Assembly (NCBI RefSeq): GCF_001422925.1
Contig: NZ_LMNI01000011.1
Span: 102,129-166,128, forward strand
DNA from: Microbacterium sp. Leaf288
GTDB lineage: Bacteria; Actinomycetota; Actinomycetes; Actinomycetales; Microbacteriaceae
DNA: 64,000 nucleotides
Direction of reading: 5' to 3'
The stretch's first letter is position 1, and each line of letters opens with the position of its first letter. A program made the position numbers and the translations under genes. This document shows positions 44,201-52,899 of this stretch, piece after piece. The notes beneath the pieces were generated by a model. It searched no databases, had not been told where the DNA came from, and saw only the letters and a program-made list of their open reading frames with translations.

Positions 44201-47200
44201 CGGTCACGCACGCCGCCGGAGCGCGAACGGGTCTCAAGGAAATCCAGGTGCGCGCCACGGGCGCCGAGGCGCCGCCGTCGACGAACGCCGCACCCAGCGT
44301 GAGCGCGTACGTCGATCCGACGTTCTCGCAGCCCTCGCAGGCGCGCATCATCGGCACGGTGTCGGACGACGGCCTGCCGTCGCTCGCGCTGATCTCGTCG
44401 TGGACGCTCGCGTCGGGCCCCGAGGGCGGCGAGGCGATCTTCGCCAACCCGGCGAGCGCGACCACCGTCGTCCAGTTCACCGAAGCCGGCACTTATACGG
44501 TCCGCCTCACGGCGAACGACGGCGAGCTCAGCTCGAGCCGCGATGTCACGCTGGACGTGACGGGCGGCGAGACCGAGAAGACCAACATCGCCGTCGACGC
44601 GACGGCCTCGGCATCCGCCGTGACCGGCTGGAACCGCGTCGCGGCCATCAACGACGGCAATGCGCCGTACCCGGTGTCGGCCGAGACCGACGCCTGGGGC
44701 ACGTGGGGAACCGCGGCGACGAACAACTCGTACGCCGCGACCCTCACGTGGCCGACGCCGGTGCGGGTCGACGAGAGCCGCATCTTGTTCCACAGCAACG
44801 GCGCGTCCGACGGCGTGCTCCCGCCCTCGTCGTGGAAGCTCGAGTACCTCGACGGCTCGACGTGGCGCGACGTGCCCGACGCGAGCGCGTACGGCACGAC
44901 TGCCGGCGTCTTCAACTCGGTGACGCACGCGCCCGTCGTGACGACGGCGCTGCGCGCGACGCTCGTCCGAGACGGCGCGTCGTACCCGGGAATCGTGGAG
45001 TGGCAGGCGCTCGCCGAGGCGCCGGTCTCGGTGGAGTCCGTGGCCGTGCGCACCGTGCCGGGCACGGCACCTGCGATGCCCGCCGAGGTGGAGGTCGCCT
45101 TCGCCGACGGCTCCCGCGAGCAGCGGGAGGTGAGCTGGCAGGCCATCGACCCCGCGTCCTACGCGGGGGAGTCGTCCTTCCCGGTGCTCGGCTTCGTCGA
45201 GGGCACCTCGACGCTCGCCCGGGCCACCGTGTGGGTGCGTGCCAACACCGCGGTGCAGATCAACACCTTCGAGCCGGTCGAGGTCTCGACGGCACGGGGC
45301 GCCGCGCCGGTGCTGCCCGCCCGTGTGATCGCCGTGTACAACGACGGCGGCCAGGCGTCGCTGTCGGTGGCGTGGGACCAGGTCGACCCCGCCTCGTACG
45401 GGACGGTCGGCACGTTCACGGTCGAAGGCGCGGTCGAGAGCACCGACAAGCGCCCCGTGGCCACGGTCACCGTGCGTGCGACCGCCGATCAGGCGCCCGT
45501 CGTGACGCTCTCGACCGCGCCGGCGGCGCCCGCGTCCGGCTGGTTGGCCGGACCGGTCACAGTGTCGGCGACCGCGGTCGACGACGACGACGCGTCGCCG
45601 GCGATCGAGGTGCAGACGGGCACGGAGTGGGTCGCCTACTCCGGTCCGGTCGAGGTGACGGCGCAGGGTGCCACCACCCTCCGTGCCCGTGCGACCGACG
45701 ACAGCGGTCTGGTGTCGTCGGTGGTCTCGGTCGTCGTGAGCATCGACACCGTGGCGCCCGAGGTGAGCGCTGCGTTCGACACCGCGACCCGCAGCCTCAC
45801 GATCGCGGCGGTCGAGGGCGGTTCGGGGCTCGCCAAGCGCGAGTACCGGATCGGTGGCGGCGAGTGGCGCACGTACACCGGCGCCGTCACCATGACCGAT
45901 GCCGGCACCGTGACCTACCGGGCCGTCGACGTCGCCGGGAACCTCTCCGAGCAGAAGACCATCGAGGTGCCCGAGCGTGAGCCCGGTCAGTCGCTCAACG
46001 TCGCAGGCAACGCAACGGCGACCGTTTCGGCTTCGACATCGTGGAACCGTGCCGCCGGCATCAACGACGGAGTGGCGAACCACCCGGTCACGGTGCAGTC
46101 GACCGCGTGGGGCACGTGGGGTCTCACCGGTGACACGCAGTGGGCGCAGCTCACGTGGGATCAACCGGTCACGGTGGGCACCAGCCGTGTCCTCTTCTTC
46201 GACGACGGGGGCGGCATGGGCCTCCCGAGCGCATGGAAGCTGGAGTACCGCGACGGCGACTCGTGGGTCGAGGTGCCCGAGCCGTCGGGCTACACCACGA
46301 CGGTGGGCCAGTTCGATGTGCTGACGCACGGGACGGTGACGACGACGGCGCTGCGGGCGACGCTCACCAAGCCCACGTCCGCCTATGTCGGCATCGTGGA
46401 GTGGCAGGTGCTCGATGTGCCCGCCGCCGCCGAGCCCACACTCGAGGTGCCGGCCGGACCCGTCACCGCGGGCACCGGGTTCCCGGTGACCCTCACCGAC
46501 GGCACCGCCGACGCCGACTATGCGGTGACGCTGGAGCCCGGCGGGATCGAGCTCGGCACGCTGACGACCGGGTCGAACGGTGCGGGCGTCCTCTACACCT
46601 CGGCGTTGCCGAAGGGCCTCGACGCCGGGGAGTACACGGTGCGGGCGAGCCGCGGCGACGAGCGGTACGAGGCGACCATCACGGTCGAAGAGTCCGACGA
46701 GCCACGCCAGGTCGTGGCAGGCTCCGTCTCGATCACCGGATCGGCGACGATCGGCGGCGTGCTCGCCGCGGACGTGACCGGCTTCGAGCCCGCCGACGTG
46801 TCGTACGCCTACCAGTGGTTCGTGGACGGCTCGATCGTGGACGGCGCCGACGGCCCGACCTTCGTGCCCCGGGCGCAGGACAGCGGAAAGAGCGTCGTGG
46901 TCCGGGTGACCGGCTTCGCCGACGGCATGCTGTTGGCGTCGGCCGAGTCCGCTCCCGCGGGCCCGGTCACGCTGCCGGCGCTGGAGGCGGGGCAGGTCTC
47001 GATCGAGGGCACTCCGCGGCAGGGCGCCAAGCTCACGGCAGCGGTCAGCGACTGGCCCGAGGGCGTGAAGCTCGAGTACCGCTGGCGCTCCAACGGCCTG
47101 CTCGTTCCGGGCGCCAAGAAGGACACCTTCTCGCCGCGCGGCGCCGACGTCGGCAAGTCCGTCGTCGTGGAGGTGCGCGCGACGCAGAAGGGCTTCGCGT

Positions 47201-47250
47201 CGACCGAGTGGGTGGCTTCCGACCCGGTCCAGGTCCAGCCGAAGCGCTGA
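41275..47250 (+). CDS. Giant secreted glycosidase, GH121-like beta-L-arabinobiosidase candidate
   Basis: 1991 aa from GTG 41275 (GAGAGG 8 nt upstream). Signal peptide about residues 1-41 with an RRRRSLNL n-region (possibly Tat). Residues about 50-840 are catalytic and look like an (alpha/alpha)6-barrel hydrolase: TSMEGVLGYNNAI (E363), HWRPNNPNMDRTESAYLYSN, NQNEFWSNGS (E689). The two glutamates are 326 apart. Then come discoidin-type modules (about 853-995, 1103-1249, 1571-1717), a PKD-like module (1003-1099), Ig-like modules (1251-1402, 1720-1806), an OmpL47-like region (1404-1567) and two YQWxxDG-type Ig repeats (1814-1991). No sortase motif. Position next to GH127, GH43 and an ABC importer parallels HypBA2 (GH121) of B. 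longum. A GH63/MGH1-like glycosidase is the alternative. Confidence 0.7.
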   Translation: MSVPHSPNRRRRSLNLIAVSTVSVLVGSLLATAAAPAAVAVPGAEVSQSALGYPAFVGSAEPIPDTGVAFAPGGYLSSVFAADLAAGAGSAPGQDFWLDRMLARTGTMFDGTENAVAFTRGRTAFMKTHNPTGLGWRGDTAYVDTTGKGDGFAYTVTVDGTPVTLAEQSGQRRQTPSYFTSVFTGGGITLTQTKYITDQNVMVAGIRVTGASAHTVKITATSPHATRAEGDELVGVVSAYNQLTTLFPRLSGDGFAADGSSLVATLDVPAGGLVATKLQLGLIAEEVPASTTEYQHYRALTPDAAYIEHVRAYNQWWADNIPYLDTPEDNIDKTLFYRWWLMRYNFLDADIPGNDYQFPTSMEGVLGYNNAIVLTVGMFIDDLKYFRDPAYSYGPAVSVGETSKGGKFVDNPGDPANWSNSYTQYITEAAWRAYELHGGPGAIGEKLGDHSRDDVEGLLEAYDGNDNGLIEYSWGAMTGNDADAVSFHWRPNNPNMDRTESAYLYSNAKAAAEFYRVAGDTEGAEHMDALAERVKTAVLEYLWEPEQATADQVGLKGNLLKHRVTSDGALNPWKEINNYYPFSVGLMPKPGEADYDQPYVEALRLFADADQYPVFPFYTANQVDQADYGGPGSNNFSVINSTVWFRMLSSVLRDYPQDYVTPEMYKQLLYWNAWAHYQNGDNRLPNQNEFWSNGSAEDGGSIGYRSWIHHTILGATNFTVIEDAMGVRSRADAKIELDPIDIGWPSFAVDNIRYHDRDLAVVWDEDGSAYGGPAGYSVYLDGALAFTVSDLAHVVYDPATGTVELPEDGATVVTQQPGALSSAADIRFADDARVVDMFAKAGADIATATTAAPNLAEGAAITATFAANGRPVEGAVDGSTANEPFWGTAGSPNTSDSLVVDLGSAKEIDEVRLDFYKTSTSATVSGYELPQMYGLEYESGGEWVAVPGQSRTPSHVTANGNVVRFPEVTASKVRLTVTHAAGARTGLKEIQVRATGAEAPPSTNAAPSVSAYVDPTFSQPSQARIIGTVSDDGLPSLALISSWTLASGPEGGEAIFANPASATTVVQFTEAGTYTVRLTANDGELSSSRDVTLDVTGGETEKTNIAVDATASASAVTGWNRVAAINDGNAPYPVSAETDAWGTWGTAATNNSYAATLTWPTPVRVDESRILFHSNGASDGVLPPSSWKLEYLDGSTWRDVPDASAYGTTAGVFNSVTHAPVVTTALRATLVRDGASYPGIVEWQALAEAPVSVESVAVRTVPGTAPAMPAEVEVAFADGSREQREVSWQAIDPASYAGESSFPVLGFVEGTSTLARATVWVRANTAVQINTFEPVEVSTARGAAPVLPARVIAVYNDGGQASLSVAWDQVDPASYGTVGTFTVEGAVESTDKRPVATVTVRATADQAPVVTLSTAPAAPASGWLAGPVTVSATAVDDDDASPAIEVQTGTEWVAYSGPVEVTAQGATTLRARATDDSGLVSSVVSVVVSIDTVAPEVSAAFDTATRSLTIAAVEGGSGLAKREYRIGGGEWRTYTGAVTMTDAGTVTYRAVDVAGNLSEQKTIEVPEREPGQSLNVAGNATATVSASTSWNRAAGINDGVANHPVTVQSTAWGTWGLTGDTQWAQLTWDQPVTVGTSRVLFFDDGGGMGLPSAWKLEYRDGDSWVEVPEPSGYTTTVGQFDVLTHGTVTTTALRATLTKPTSAYVGIVEWQVLDVPAAAEPTLEVPAGPVTAGTGFPVTLTDGTADADYAVTLEPGGIELGTLTTGSNGAGVLYTSALPKGLDAGEYTVRASRGDERYEATITVEESDEPRQVVAGSVSITGSATIGGVLAADVTGFEPADVSYAYQWFVDGSIVDGADGPTFVPRAQDSGKSVVVRVTGFADGMLLASAESAPAGPVTLPALEAGQVSIEGTPRQGAKLTAAVSDWPEGVKLEYRWRSNGLLVPGAKKDTFSPRGADVGKSVVVEVRATQKGFASTEWVASDPVQVQPKR

Positions 47251-47281
47251 TCCGATCGATCCGACGAACAAGGTGGTTCAG

Positions 47282-50200
47282 ATGGTGAAACACGTCCTCT
47301 CGCGGGCTGCGGTGGCCACGGCCGCCGCCGCAGCCCTGGTCCTGACGGCTGCGGCTCCGGCATCCGCTGCCGATGCCCCTCCGCCGACGCGGACCGTCAC
47401 GTCCGACGGAAACCCGATCATCGCCGACGGCTCGCTGTACACGGCAGATGCCGCACCCCTCGTGGGCGCGGACGGCCGACTGTACATCTACACCGGGCAC
47501 GACGAGGCGGCGCCGCAGCAAGCGGGCTTCGAGATGCACGACTACGCCGTGCTTGCCACGGACGACGTCGCCTCGGGGGAGTGGGACGTCTACGAAGACG
47601 CGCTCGACCCCGACGAGGTGTTCGCGTGGGCCTCGGGCAACTCCGCGTATGCGGGCCACGCCGTGCGGGGCGTTGACGGCAAGTACTACTGGTACGTGCC
47701 CGTCGAATCGAAGGACACGACCCAGGCCAACCGCATGGCGATCGGCGTGGCGGTCTCGGACTCGCCCGTCGGGCCGTGGACCGACGCCGTCGGTGAGCCG
47801 CTCGTGACGTGGTCGGACGTGTTCGGCTCGAGCACGAACGGCCAGGAGGTCATCGACCCGCACGTCTTCACCGATGCCGACGGCACCGTCTACCTCTACT
47901 GGGGTTCGTGGGGCGTCGCGCGGGTCGTGAAGCTGACGTCGTCGATGACCGCCCTGGACGGCGCGATCTCGACCATGTCGGGCCTCACCTCGTTCTACGA
48001 GGCGCCGTGGGTGTTCGCGAAGAACGGCCGGTACTACCTGCTGTACGACTGGAAGGCCGGCGGCAGCGAGTGCACCCCGTCGAATTACCAGGCGTGCATC
48101 GCGTACGCGACCTCGGCGAGCCCGACGGGTCCGTGGACCTACCAGGGCATCATCCTGTCGGGCACGTCGGCGACCACCGTGCACCCGTCGCTGATCGACT
48201 TCGAGGGGAAGTCGTACCTGACCTATCACACGAAGGATGCTGCGGGCGGGGGTCATTTCCGCCGCTCGGTCGCCATCGACGAGGTGCAGTGGGACGGTGC
48301 GAAGATCCTGCCGGCGACGCAGACCCTCGCGAAGGATCCCGCACTCATCCCGTCGGCGAACCTCGCGCTGGACGCGCAGGCGAAGGCCTCGTTCACCGAG
48401 CAGCCGCCGATGCGCCTCGGCGCGGTGAACGACGGATTCCGCGCGACGACGGCGCTGCTGCCGCCCGACCAGTGGGGCAACTACCGGGGCACGACGAGCG
48501 CCAACGAGACCGACTGGGTGTCGTACCAGTGGTCGACGCCGGTGCGCACGGACTCGGTCGGCATCCAGTTCCATCAGGACTCCAACTGGATCCGTACGCC
48601 CGCGTCGTGGAAGCTCGAGTTCCTCGACACGGAGGGCGATTGGCGGCCAGTCGAGGGCGCGACCTATCCGACGACGGTGAACACGTGGCTCACCGTCAGC
48701 TTCACGCCGGTCACGACGACCGCGCTGCGCGCGACCTTCGCCGGCCAGGCCAACGGGGCGTACTTCCACTCGGTGTCGGTATCGGAGTGGGAGGTCTACG
48801 CTCGCGAGGCGGCAGCCCCCGCGCCCGTCGAGGTCCACACGAAGCCGGGCGTCGCGCCTTCGCTGCCCGCGGCCGTGCGGATCACGGTCGACGGCACGCC
48901 GCAGTGGGCACCCGTCACCTGGCTGCCGGTCGAGGCATCGGACTACGCGCAGGCGGGAACCTTCACCGCGACCGGTCGCGCGCTGGGCGTCGCGGCCGGG
49001 CTGGTCGAGGCATCCGTCACCGTCGCCGCGGGCGACCCGCCTCCGCCGCCCGCCGACCACGATGCGCCGGCGGTCACGCTGTCGGCATCGGGCACGTCGG
49101 GAGCCGACGGATGGTTCGCCTCGAATGTCACGGTGCGCGCCTCCGCCGAGGACGCGGTCGACTACCTGACGACGGTGTCGACGCGGATCGGTGCCGGTGA
49201 CTGGACGTCGACGCCGAATGCGCGGTTCGCAGAGGTGTCGGTGACCGCCGAGGGCACGAGCACCGTCACCGCGCGCGCCGAGGACTCGTCGGGCAACGTG
49301 TCGAGCGAGGTGAGCCGTACGGTCAAGATCGACAAGACGGCCCCGACGGCGGATGCCGTGTGGGATGCTGCGGCCCGCACCGTGTCGATCACCGCGAGCG
49401 ACGCCGGCTCTGGCGTGGCCGCGGTCGAGTACCGCTTCGACGGCGCCGGCGCGTGGCAGCAGACCACCGCCGGGGCGGTGATCGCGGCACCCGATGCGCT
49501 GCCGCACCATCTCATGTACCGCGTGCGCGACACGGCGGGCAACGCGGCCAACGGCACCGTGACGATCCCGAAGGACGACGACGCGCAGCTCACGGGCAAC
49601 CTCTCGTCGTACGCGACGGCCACGGCGTCGTTCACCAGCGGCTGGGAGAACGTCAACGGCCTCAAGGACGGCACCAACGCGCCGTTCGAGAACGCCGCCG
49701 GCAAGTACGGGTCGAGTTGGGGAACGTGGCCGCAGGTCGGCGAGCAGACCGCTCGTCTGACGTGGTCCTTCGCGGTCGACGTCGACTCGATCGGCGTGTG
49801 GTGGTATCGCGACAGCCCCGACACGGCGAATGCGGGCATGATCCCGCCGGCCAGCTGGGTGCTGCAGTACCTCGACGCCGACGGCACGACCTGGCGGGAG
49901 GTCACGCTCGACGGCGGCCAGGAGTACGGACGTACCGGCACCGGGTTCGACCGCGTCGACTTCGCGCCGGTCACGACGACCGCGCTGCGGATCGTGTCGC
50001 AGTCGTGGGGTGCCGCGAGCGCGGGCGGCTCGACGGGCATCCGCGAATGGCAGGTGATCGCCGCCGAGCAGACGTCGACGGTGGTCACGCCGGCCGCCCC
50101 GACGTTCACCGAGTCGCCCGGCTGTGTCGACGGCACGTTGGCAACGGCCACGGTGGCCCTGCCGGCGGTCACCGGCGTGGTCTACCGCGTCGACGGCTCC

Positions 50201-51145
50201 ATCGCCTCGGGAACGGTCGAGATCGGCGCGAACGCGCAGACCACGGTCGTCGCCGAAGCCGCGGAGGGCTACACGCTCGCCGACGGGGCGCTGGCCGAGT
50301 GGACGCACGCATTCGCGGCGGAGCCCTGCCCCGTGCCTGATGTCGTCGTGGCGCCGAAGGCGCCCACGTCGACGGCCGTGAAGTGCGAGGACGGAGCGCC
50401 CACCACCGGAACGCTGACGATCCCGACGGTCGAGGGCGTGCGCTACACGATCGGCGGGACGGAGGTCGCCGGCGCGCTGCCGATGGCGCCCGCCACGTCG
50501 GCCTCGGTGCAGGCGCGGCCTGTCACCGGGTACGTCTTCGACGGCGTGACGCAGGTCGTGACGTACTCCTACGCGTTCCCTGTACCTGACTGCGCACCGG
50601 CGCCTCAGCAGGTCGCCGTCGGATCGGTGAGGGTCACGGGAGCCCCGATCGTCGGCGGATCGCTCACGGCGACCGCGACGGGCTGGGGCCCGACGGGCGT
50701 GAAGCTCGCCTACCAGTGGCAGGCCGACGGAGCCGACATCGCCGGCGCGACGGGTTCGACGCTGTCGATCGGTCCGTCCCTCGAGGGTGCCGTGCTGCGC
50801 GTGCGCGTCAGCGGCTACGGCGACCGGCTCGTCGGCGCCTCGGCACTCTCGGCCGACGTCGGCCCGGTCTCGCCCGCCGCTTTCACCGCGGCGACGCCGA
50901 AGATCAGCGGCAATGCGAAGGCGGGAACGACGCTCAAAGTCACCGTCGGCACGTGGACACCGCAGCCGACGACGCTCGCATACCAGTGGTACGCCGACGG
51001 TGCCGAGATCGCCGGGGCCACCGGCGCGAGCCTCGTCGTCCCGTCGGGTCTCAGCGGCAAGGCACTGACCGTCGCGGTGACCGGCTCCCGCGCCGGCTAC
51101 GCCACCCTGACGGTCTCGTCGGGGGCGGTGACGATCCGCAAGTGA
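47282..51145 (+). CDS. Secreted multidomain GH43 enzyme (alpha-L-arabinofuranosidase candidate, HypAA-like)
   Basis: 1287 aa from ATG 47282; AAGGTGG 5 nt upstream. Signal peptide about residues 1-31. GH43 five-bladed propeller, residues about 35-345: base D56 (YTADAAPLV), pKa-modulating D192 (VIDPHVF) and acid E240 (FYEAPWVF). Downstream: discoidin-type (about 360-510), Ig Big_4-like (513-586), OmpL47-like (587-766), discoidin-like (769-930), two related modules (931-1105) and two YQWxADGAxIAGATG Ig repeats (1106-1287). It starts 31 bp after the GH121-like gene. In B. longum a GH43 (HypAA) removes the terminal alpha-1,3 L-arabinofuranose from Ara4-Hyp before GH121 acts. Arabinan or xylan side chains are alternatives. 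Followed by a strong terminator. Confidence 0.8.
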   Translation: MVKHVLSRAAVATAAAAALVLTAAAPASAADAPPPTRTVTSDGNPIIADGSLYTADAAPLVGADGRLYIYTGHDEAAPQQAGFEMHDYAVLATDDVASGEWDVYEDALDPDEVFAWASGNSAYAGHAVRGVDGKYYWYVPVESKDTTQANRMAIGVAVSDSPVGPWTDAVGEPLVTWSDVFGSSTNGQEVIDPHVFTDADGTVYLYWGSWGVARVVKLTSSMTALDGAISTMSGLTSFYEAPWVFAKNGRYYLLYDWKAGGSECTPSNYQACIAYATSASPTGPWTYQGIILSGTSATTVHPSLIDFEGKSYLTYHTKDAAGGGHFRRSVAIDEVQWDGAKILPATQTLAKDPALIPSANLALDAQAKASFTEQPPMRLGAVNDGFRATTALLPPDQWGNYRGTTSANETDWVSYQWSTPVRTDSVGIQFHQDSNWIRTPASWKLEFLDTEGDWRPVEGATYPTTVNTWLTVSFTPVTTTALRATFAGQANGAYFHSVSVSEWEVYAREAAAPAPVEVHTKPGVAPSLPAAVRITVDGTPQWAPVTWLPVEASDYAQAGTFTATGRALGVAAGLVEASVTVAAGDPPPPPADHDAPAVTLSASGTSGADGWFASNVTVRASAEDAVDYLTTVSTRIGAGDWTSTPNARFAEVSVTAEGTSTVTARAEDSSGNVSSEVSRTVKIDKTAPTADAVWDAAARTVSITASDAGSGVAAVEYRFDGAGAWQQTTAGAVIAAPDALPHHLMYRVRDTAGNAANGTVTIPKDDDAQLTGNLSSYATATASFTSGWENVNGLKDGTNAPFENAAGKYGSSWGTWPQVGEQTARLTWSFAVDVDSIGVWWYRDSPDTANAGMIPPASWVLQYLDADGTTWREVTLDGGQEYGRTGTGFDRVDFAPVTTTALRIVSQSWGAASAGGSTGIREWQVIAAEQTSTVVTPAAPTFTESPGCVDGTLATATVALPAVTGVVYRVDGSIASGTVEIGANAQTTVVAEAAEGYTLADGALAEWTHAFAAEPCPVPDVVVAPKAPTSTAVKCEDGAPTTGTLTIPTVEGVRYTIGGTEVAGALPMAPATSASVQARPVTGYVFDGVTQVVTYSYAFPVPDCAPAPQQVAVGSVRVTGAPIVGGSLTATATGWGPTGVKLAYQWQADGADIAGATGSTLSIGPSLEGAVLRVRVSGYGDRLVGASALSADVGPVSPAAFTAATPKISGNAKAGTTLKVTVGTWTPQPTTLAYQWYADGAEIAGATGASLVVPSGLSGKALTVAVTGSRAGYATLTVSSGAVTIRK

Positions 51146-51153
51146 CGCCGACC

Positions 51154-51187
51154 TCAGCCGCGCCGCCACCATGAGCGGCGCGGCTGA
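51154..51187 (+). terminator. Terminator after the GH43 gene
   Basis: Perfect 13-bp stem TCAGCCGCGCCGC (51154-51166) and GCGGCGCGGCTGA (51175-51187), 8-nt loop, 8 bp after the stop codon. Confidence 0.75.
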
Positions 51188-51251
51188 GCCGTGCCCGGAG
51201 ACCGGTGCGCCGTTCGTCAGCGCCGGGCCGCTTCCGGGCTCGGTCGTCGGG

Positions 51252-51318
51252 TTTGGGGCGCAGCGTGTGCATTCGGGGCGCACGGTCCGCGCCCCGAACG
51301 CACGGGACGCGCCCCAAA
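51252..51318. repeat. 67-bp four-block nested palindrome, copy 2
   Basis: Blocks TTTGGGGCGC (51252-51261), TTCGGGGCGC (51272-51281), GCGCCCCGAA (51289-51298) and GCGCCCCAAA (51309-51318): same order, 20-bp block spacing, 7-bp centre (ACGGTCC) and total length as copy 1 at 32977-33043. Here block 1 pairs with block 4 at 10 of 10 positions. It lies in the gap between the convergent GH43 and DUF1992 genes. Confidence 0.7.
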
Positions 51319-51397
51319 CCGAGGAATAGACCGCGAGACCGCTTTGCGGACGCCGATGCGCGCCGGACTCACTCTGGGCGCGGTGAAGTGACGGCCG

Positions 51398-51994
51398 TCA
51401 CCCCCGCGGACGCCGCCACCAGGGCCGACGGCGGGCCGCGGCATCCGATTCCTGGTGAGCTCTCACCACCCGCGCTGCGCGGCGATCGCCCCACGCCGAC
51501 ACCTCGGCCTCGACGTCCCGAGTGGGCGTCACGACCGGCGGGCCGCCGAGCAGCTGCCGCCTGGCCTCGATGACGCGCCGGTTGAAGTCCTCGACTGCCT
51601 CGCGCACGTCGACCTCGCGCGACAGCTCGTCGAGCCGCGCGTCGAACTCGGCGTCCTCGACCCGCAGCCTCAGAGCGGGCGGGCCGAGGCCGGTGAGCTT
51701 CTCGGACTCGATCTTGCGGCGGATCCACCAGTCGGGATCGTGACTCCCGCCGAGGCCCGGGATCGGCTTGCCCGCACCGGGAAGGTCGTCGAAGTCGCCG
51801 CGCCGCATCGCCTGCTGGATCGCGGTCTCGACCACGGCGGCACGATCGGCCGCCGAGTACGCCCGAGCGGCCTTCGACGCCGGCGCGGCCGCATCCGTTT
51901 CCTCGCCTTCATCTTCGGGCGCGAACCCCTGCTCGCGCTGCCACTTCTCGAAGCGGTAGCGCTCGGCGGCTTCACGAGGGTTCTCGGCGGTCAT
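51398..51994 (-). CDS. DUF1992 (DnaJ homologue C28-like) protein
   Basis: 198 aa; ATG 51994 overlaps the stop of the upstream dehydrogenase gene. The DUF1992 core is at residues about 55-120: VETAIQQAMRRGDFDDLPGAG, KPIPGLGGSHDPDWWIRRKI. The N-terminus is EAAERYRFEKWQREQGF. Function unknown; the eukaryotic homologue DNAJC28 is linked to Golgi tethering. Coupled with the sugar dehydrogenase only by operon position. Confidence 0.85.
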   Translation of the reverse strand: MTAENPREAAERYRFEKWQREQGFAPEDEGEETDAAAPASKAARAYSAADRAAVVETAIQQAMRRGDFDDLPGAGKPIPGLGGSHDPDWWIRRKIESEKLTGLGPPALRLRVEDAEFDARLDELSREVDVREAVEDFNRRVIEARRQLLGGPPVVTPTRDVEAEVSAWGDRRAARVVRAHQESDAAARRRPWWRRPRG

Positions 51995-52842
51995 GAGCCC
52001 GAGACGTGATCCCGCCAGGAGTGCTGCGGGTCGTAGCCCAAGAGTCGCCGGGCCTTCTCGATCGACAGGAGGGTGTCGTGCTCGCCGAACTCGCGGGTCT
52101 CGACGCCGGGGAAGACCTCGGCGACGAGCTCGGCGTTCGGGCGCGACATCACGGTGTCGGCCGCGGCGATGATGTACGTCTCGAAGCCCGTCGGCGCGAC
52201 CTCGAGCGCGCGCTGCACCGCCTGCGCGCCGTCGCGCGCGTCGATGTAGCCCCACAGGTTCCACTTGCGCTTCAGCGCGTCGTCGTCGTACGACGGGAAC
52301 GCCTCGTAGTCCTCCGGCACCATCACGTTCGAGAATCGCAGGCCCGTGATCGACAGATCGGGGTGCCAGCGCACGAGCTCGACGGCCATGCGCTCCTCGA
52401 GCGTCTTCACGAGCGAGTACACGGACTCGGGGCGCGGCGGGTACTCCTCGTCGACCGGGATGTACGGCGGGGGCACGTCGAACGGGAGTCCCAGCACGGT
52501 CTCGCTCGACGCGTACACGATGCGACGGATGCCGAGCCTCACGGCCGCCCAGAACACGTTGAACGTCGCGTTCATGTTGTTGTGGAACGTCGCGACATCG
52601 GAACGGATGCCGGGGGCCGGGATCGCGCCGAGATGCACGACCGCGTCGAACCCGTCGTGGCGGTCGTTCACGGCGGAGAGGGCGTCGACGACCTGGCCGT
52701 AGTCGGTGAGGTCGACCTGCACGAAGTCGGGGCCGCGCGTGCCGACGACGTCGATGCCGATGACGTCGTACCCGGCCGCGCGCAGTTCGCGGGCGACGAC
52801 GGTTCCGAGCTTTCCGGACGAACCGGTGAGAGCGATGCGCAT
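51991..52842 (-). CDS. NAD-dependent epimerase/dehydratase family protein (uronate/aldose dehydrogenase-like)
   Basis: 283 aa from ATG 52842. Extended SDR with nucleotide motif TGSSGKLG, VHLGAIPAPG, catalytic YSLVK (YxxxK), and short C-terminus as in uronate dehydrogenase-like enzymes. NAD-dependent oxidation of an aldose or uronic acid to a lactone is the closest known activity; substrate unproven. Divergent from a LacI regulator, which may control it. Confidence 0.78.
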   Translation of the reverse strand: MRIALTGSSGKLGTVVARELRAAGYDVIGIDVVGTRGPDFVQVDLTDYGQVVDALSAVNDRHDGFDAVVHLGAIPAPGIRSDVATFHNNMNATFNVFWAAVRLGIRRIVYASSETVLGLPFDVPPPYIPVDEEYPPRPESVYSLVKTLEERMAVELVRWHPDLSITGLRFSNVMVPEDYEAFPSYDDDALKRKWNLWGYIDARDGAQAVQRALEVAPTGFETYIIAAADTVMSRPNAELVAEVFPGVETREFGEHDTLLSIEKARRLLGYDPQHSWRDHVSGS

Positions 52843-52899
52843 GGATCCAGCCTGCCACTGCGCCGAGGCGCGCGGGGCGCGAGGGCTAAGGTTGCCGCG

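Noticed and set aside
41332..47271. A 1979-codon open frame on the minus strand opposite the giant glycosidase, and a 1412-codon one opposite the GH43 gene (47045-51283)
   Set aside because: Composition is Arg/Gly/His/Asp-rich without domains, typical of antisense frames in very G+C-rich DNA; the plus-strand proteins have clear signal peptides, catalytic motifs and modules.
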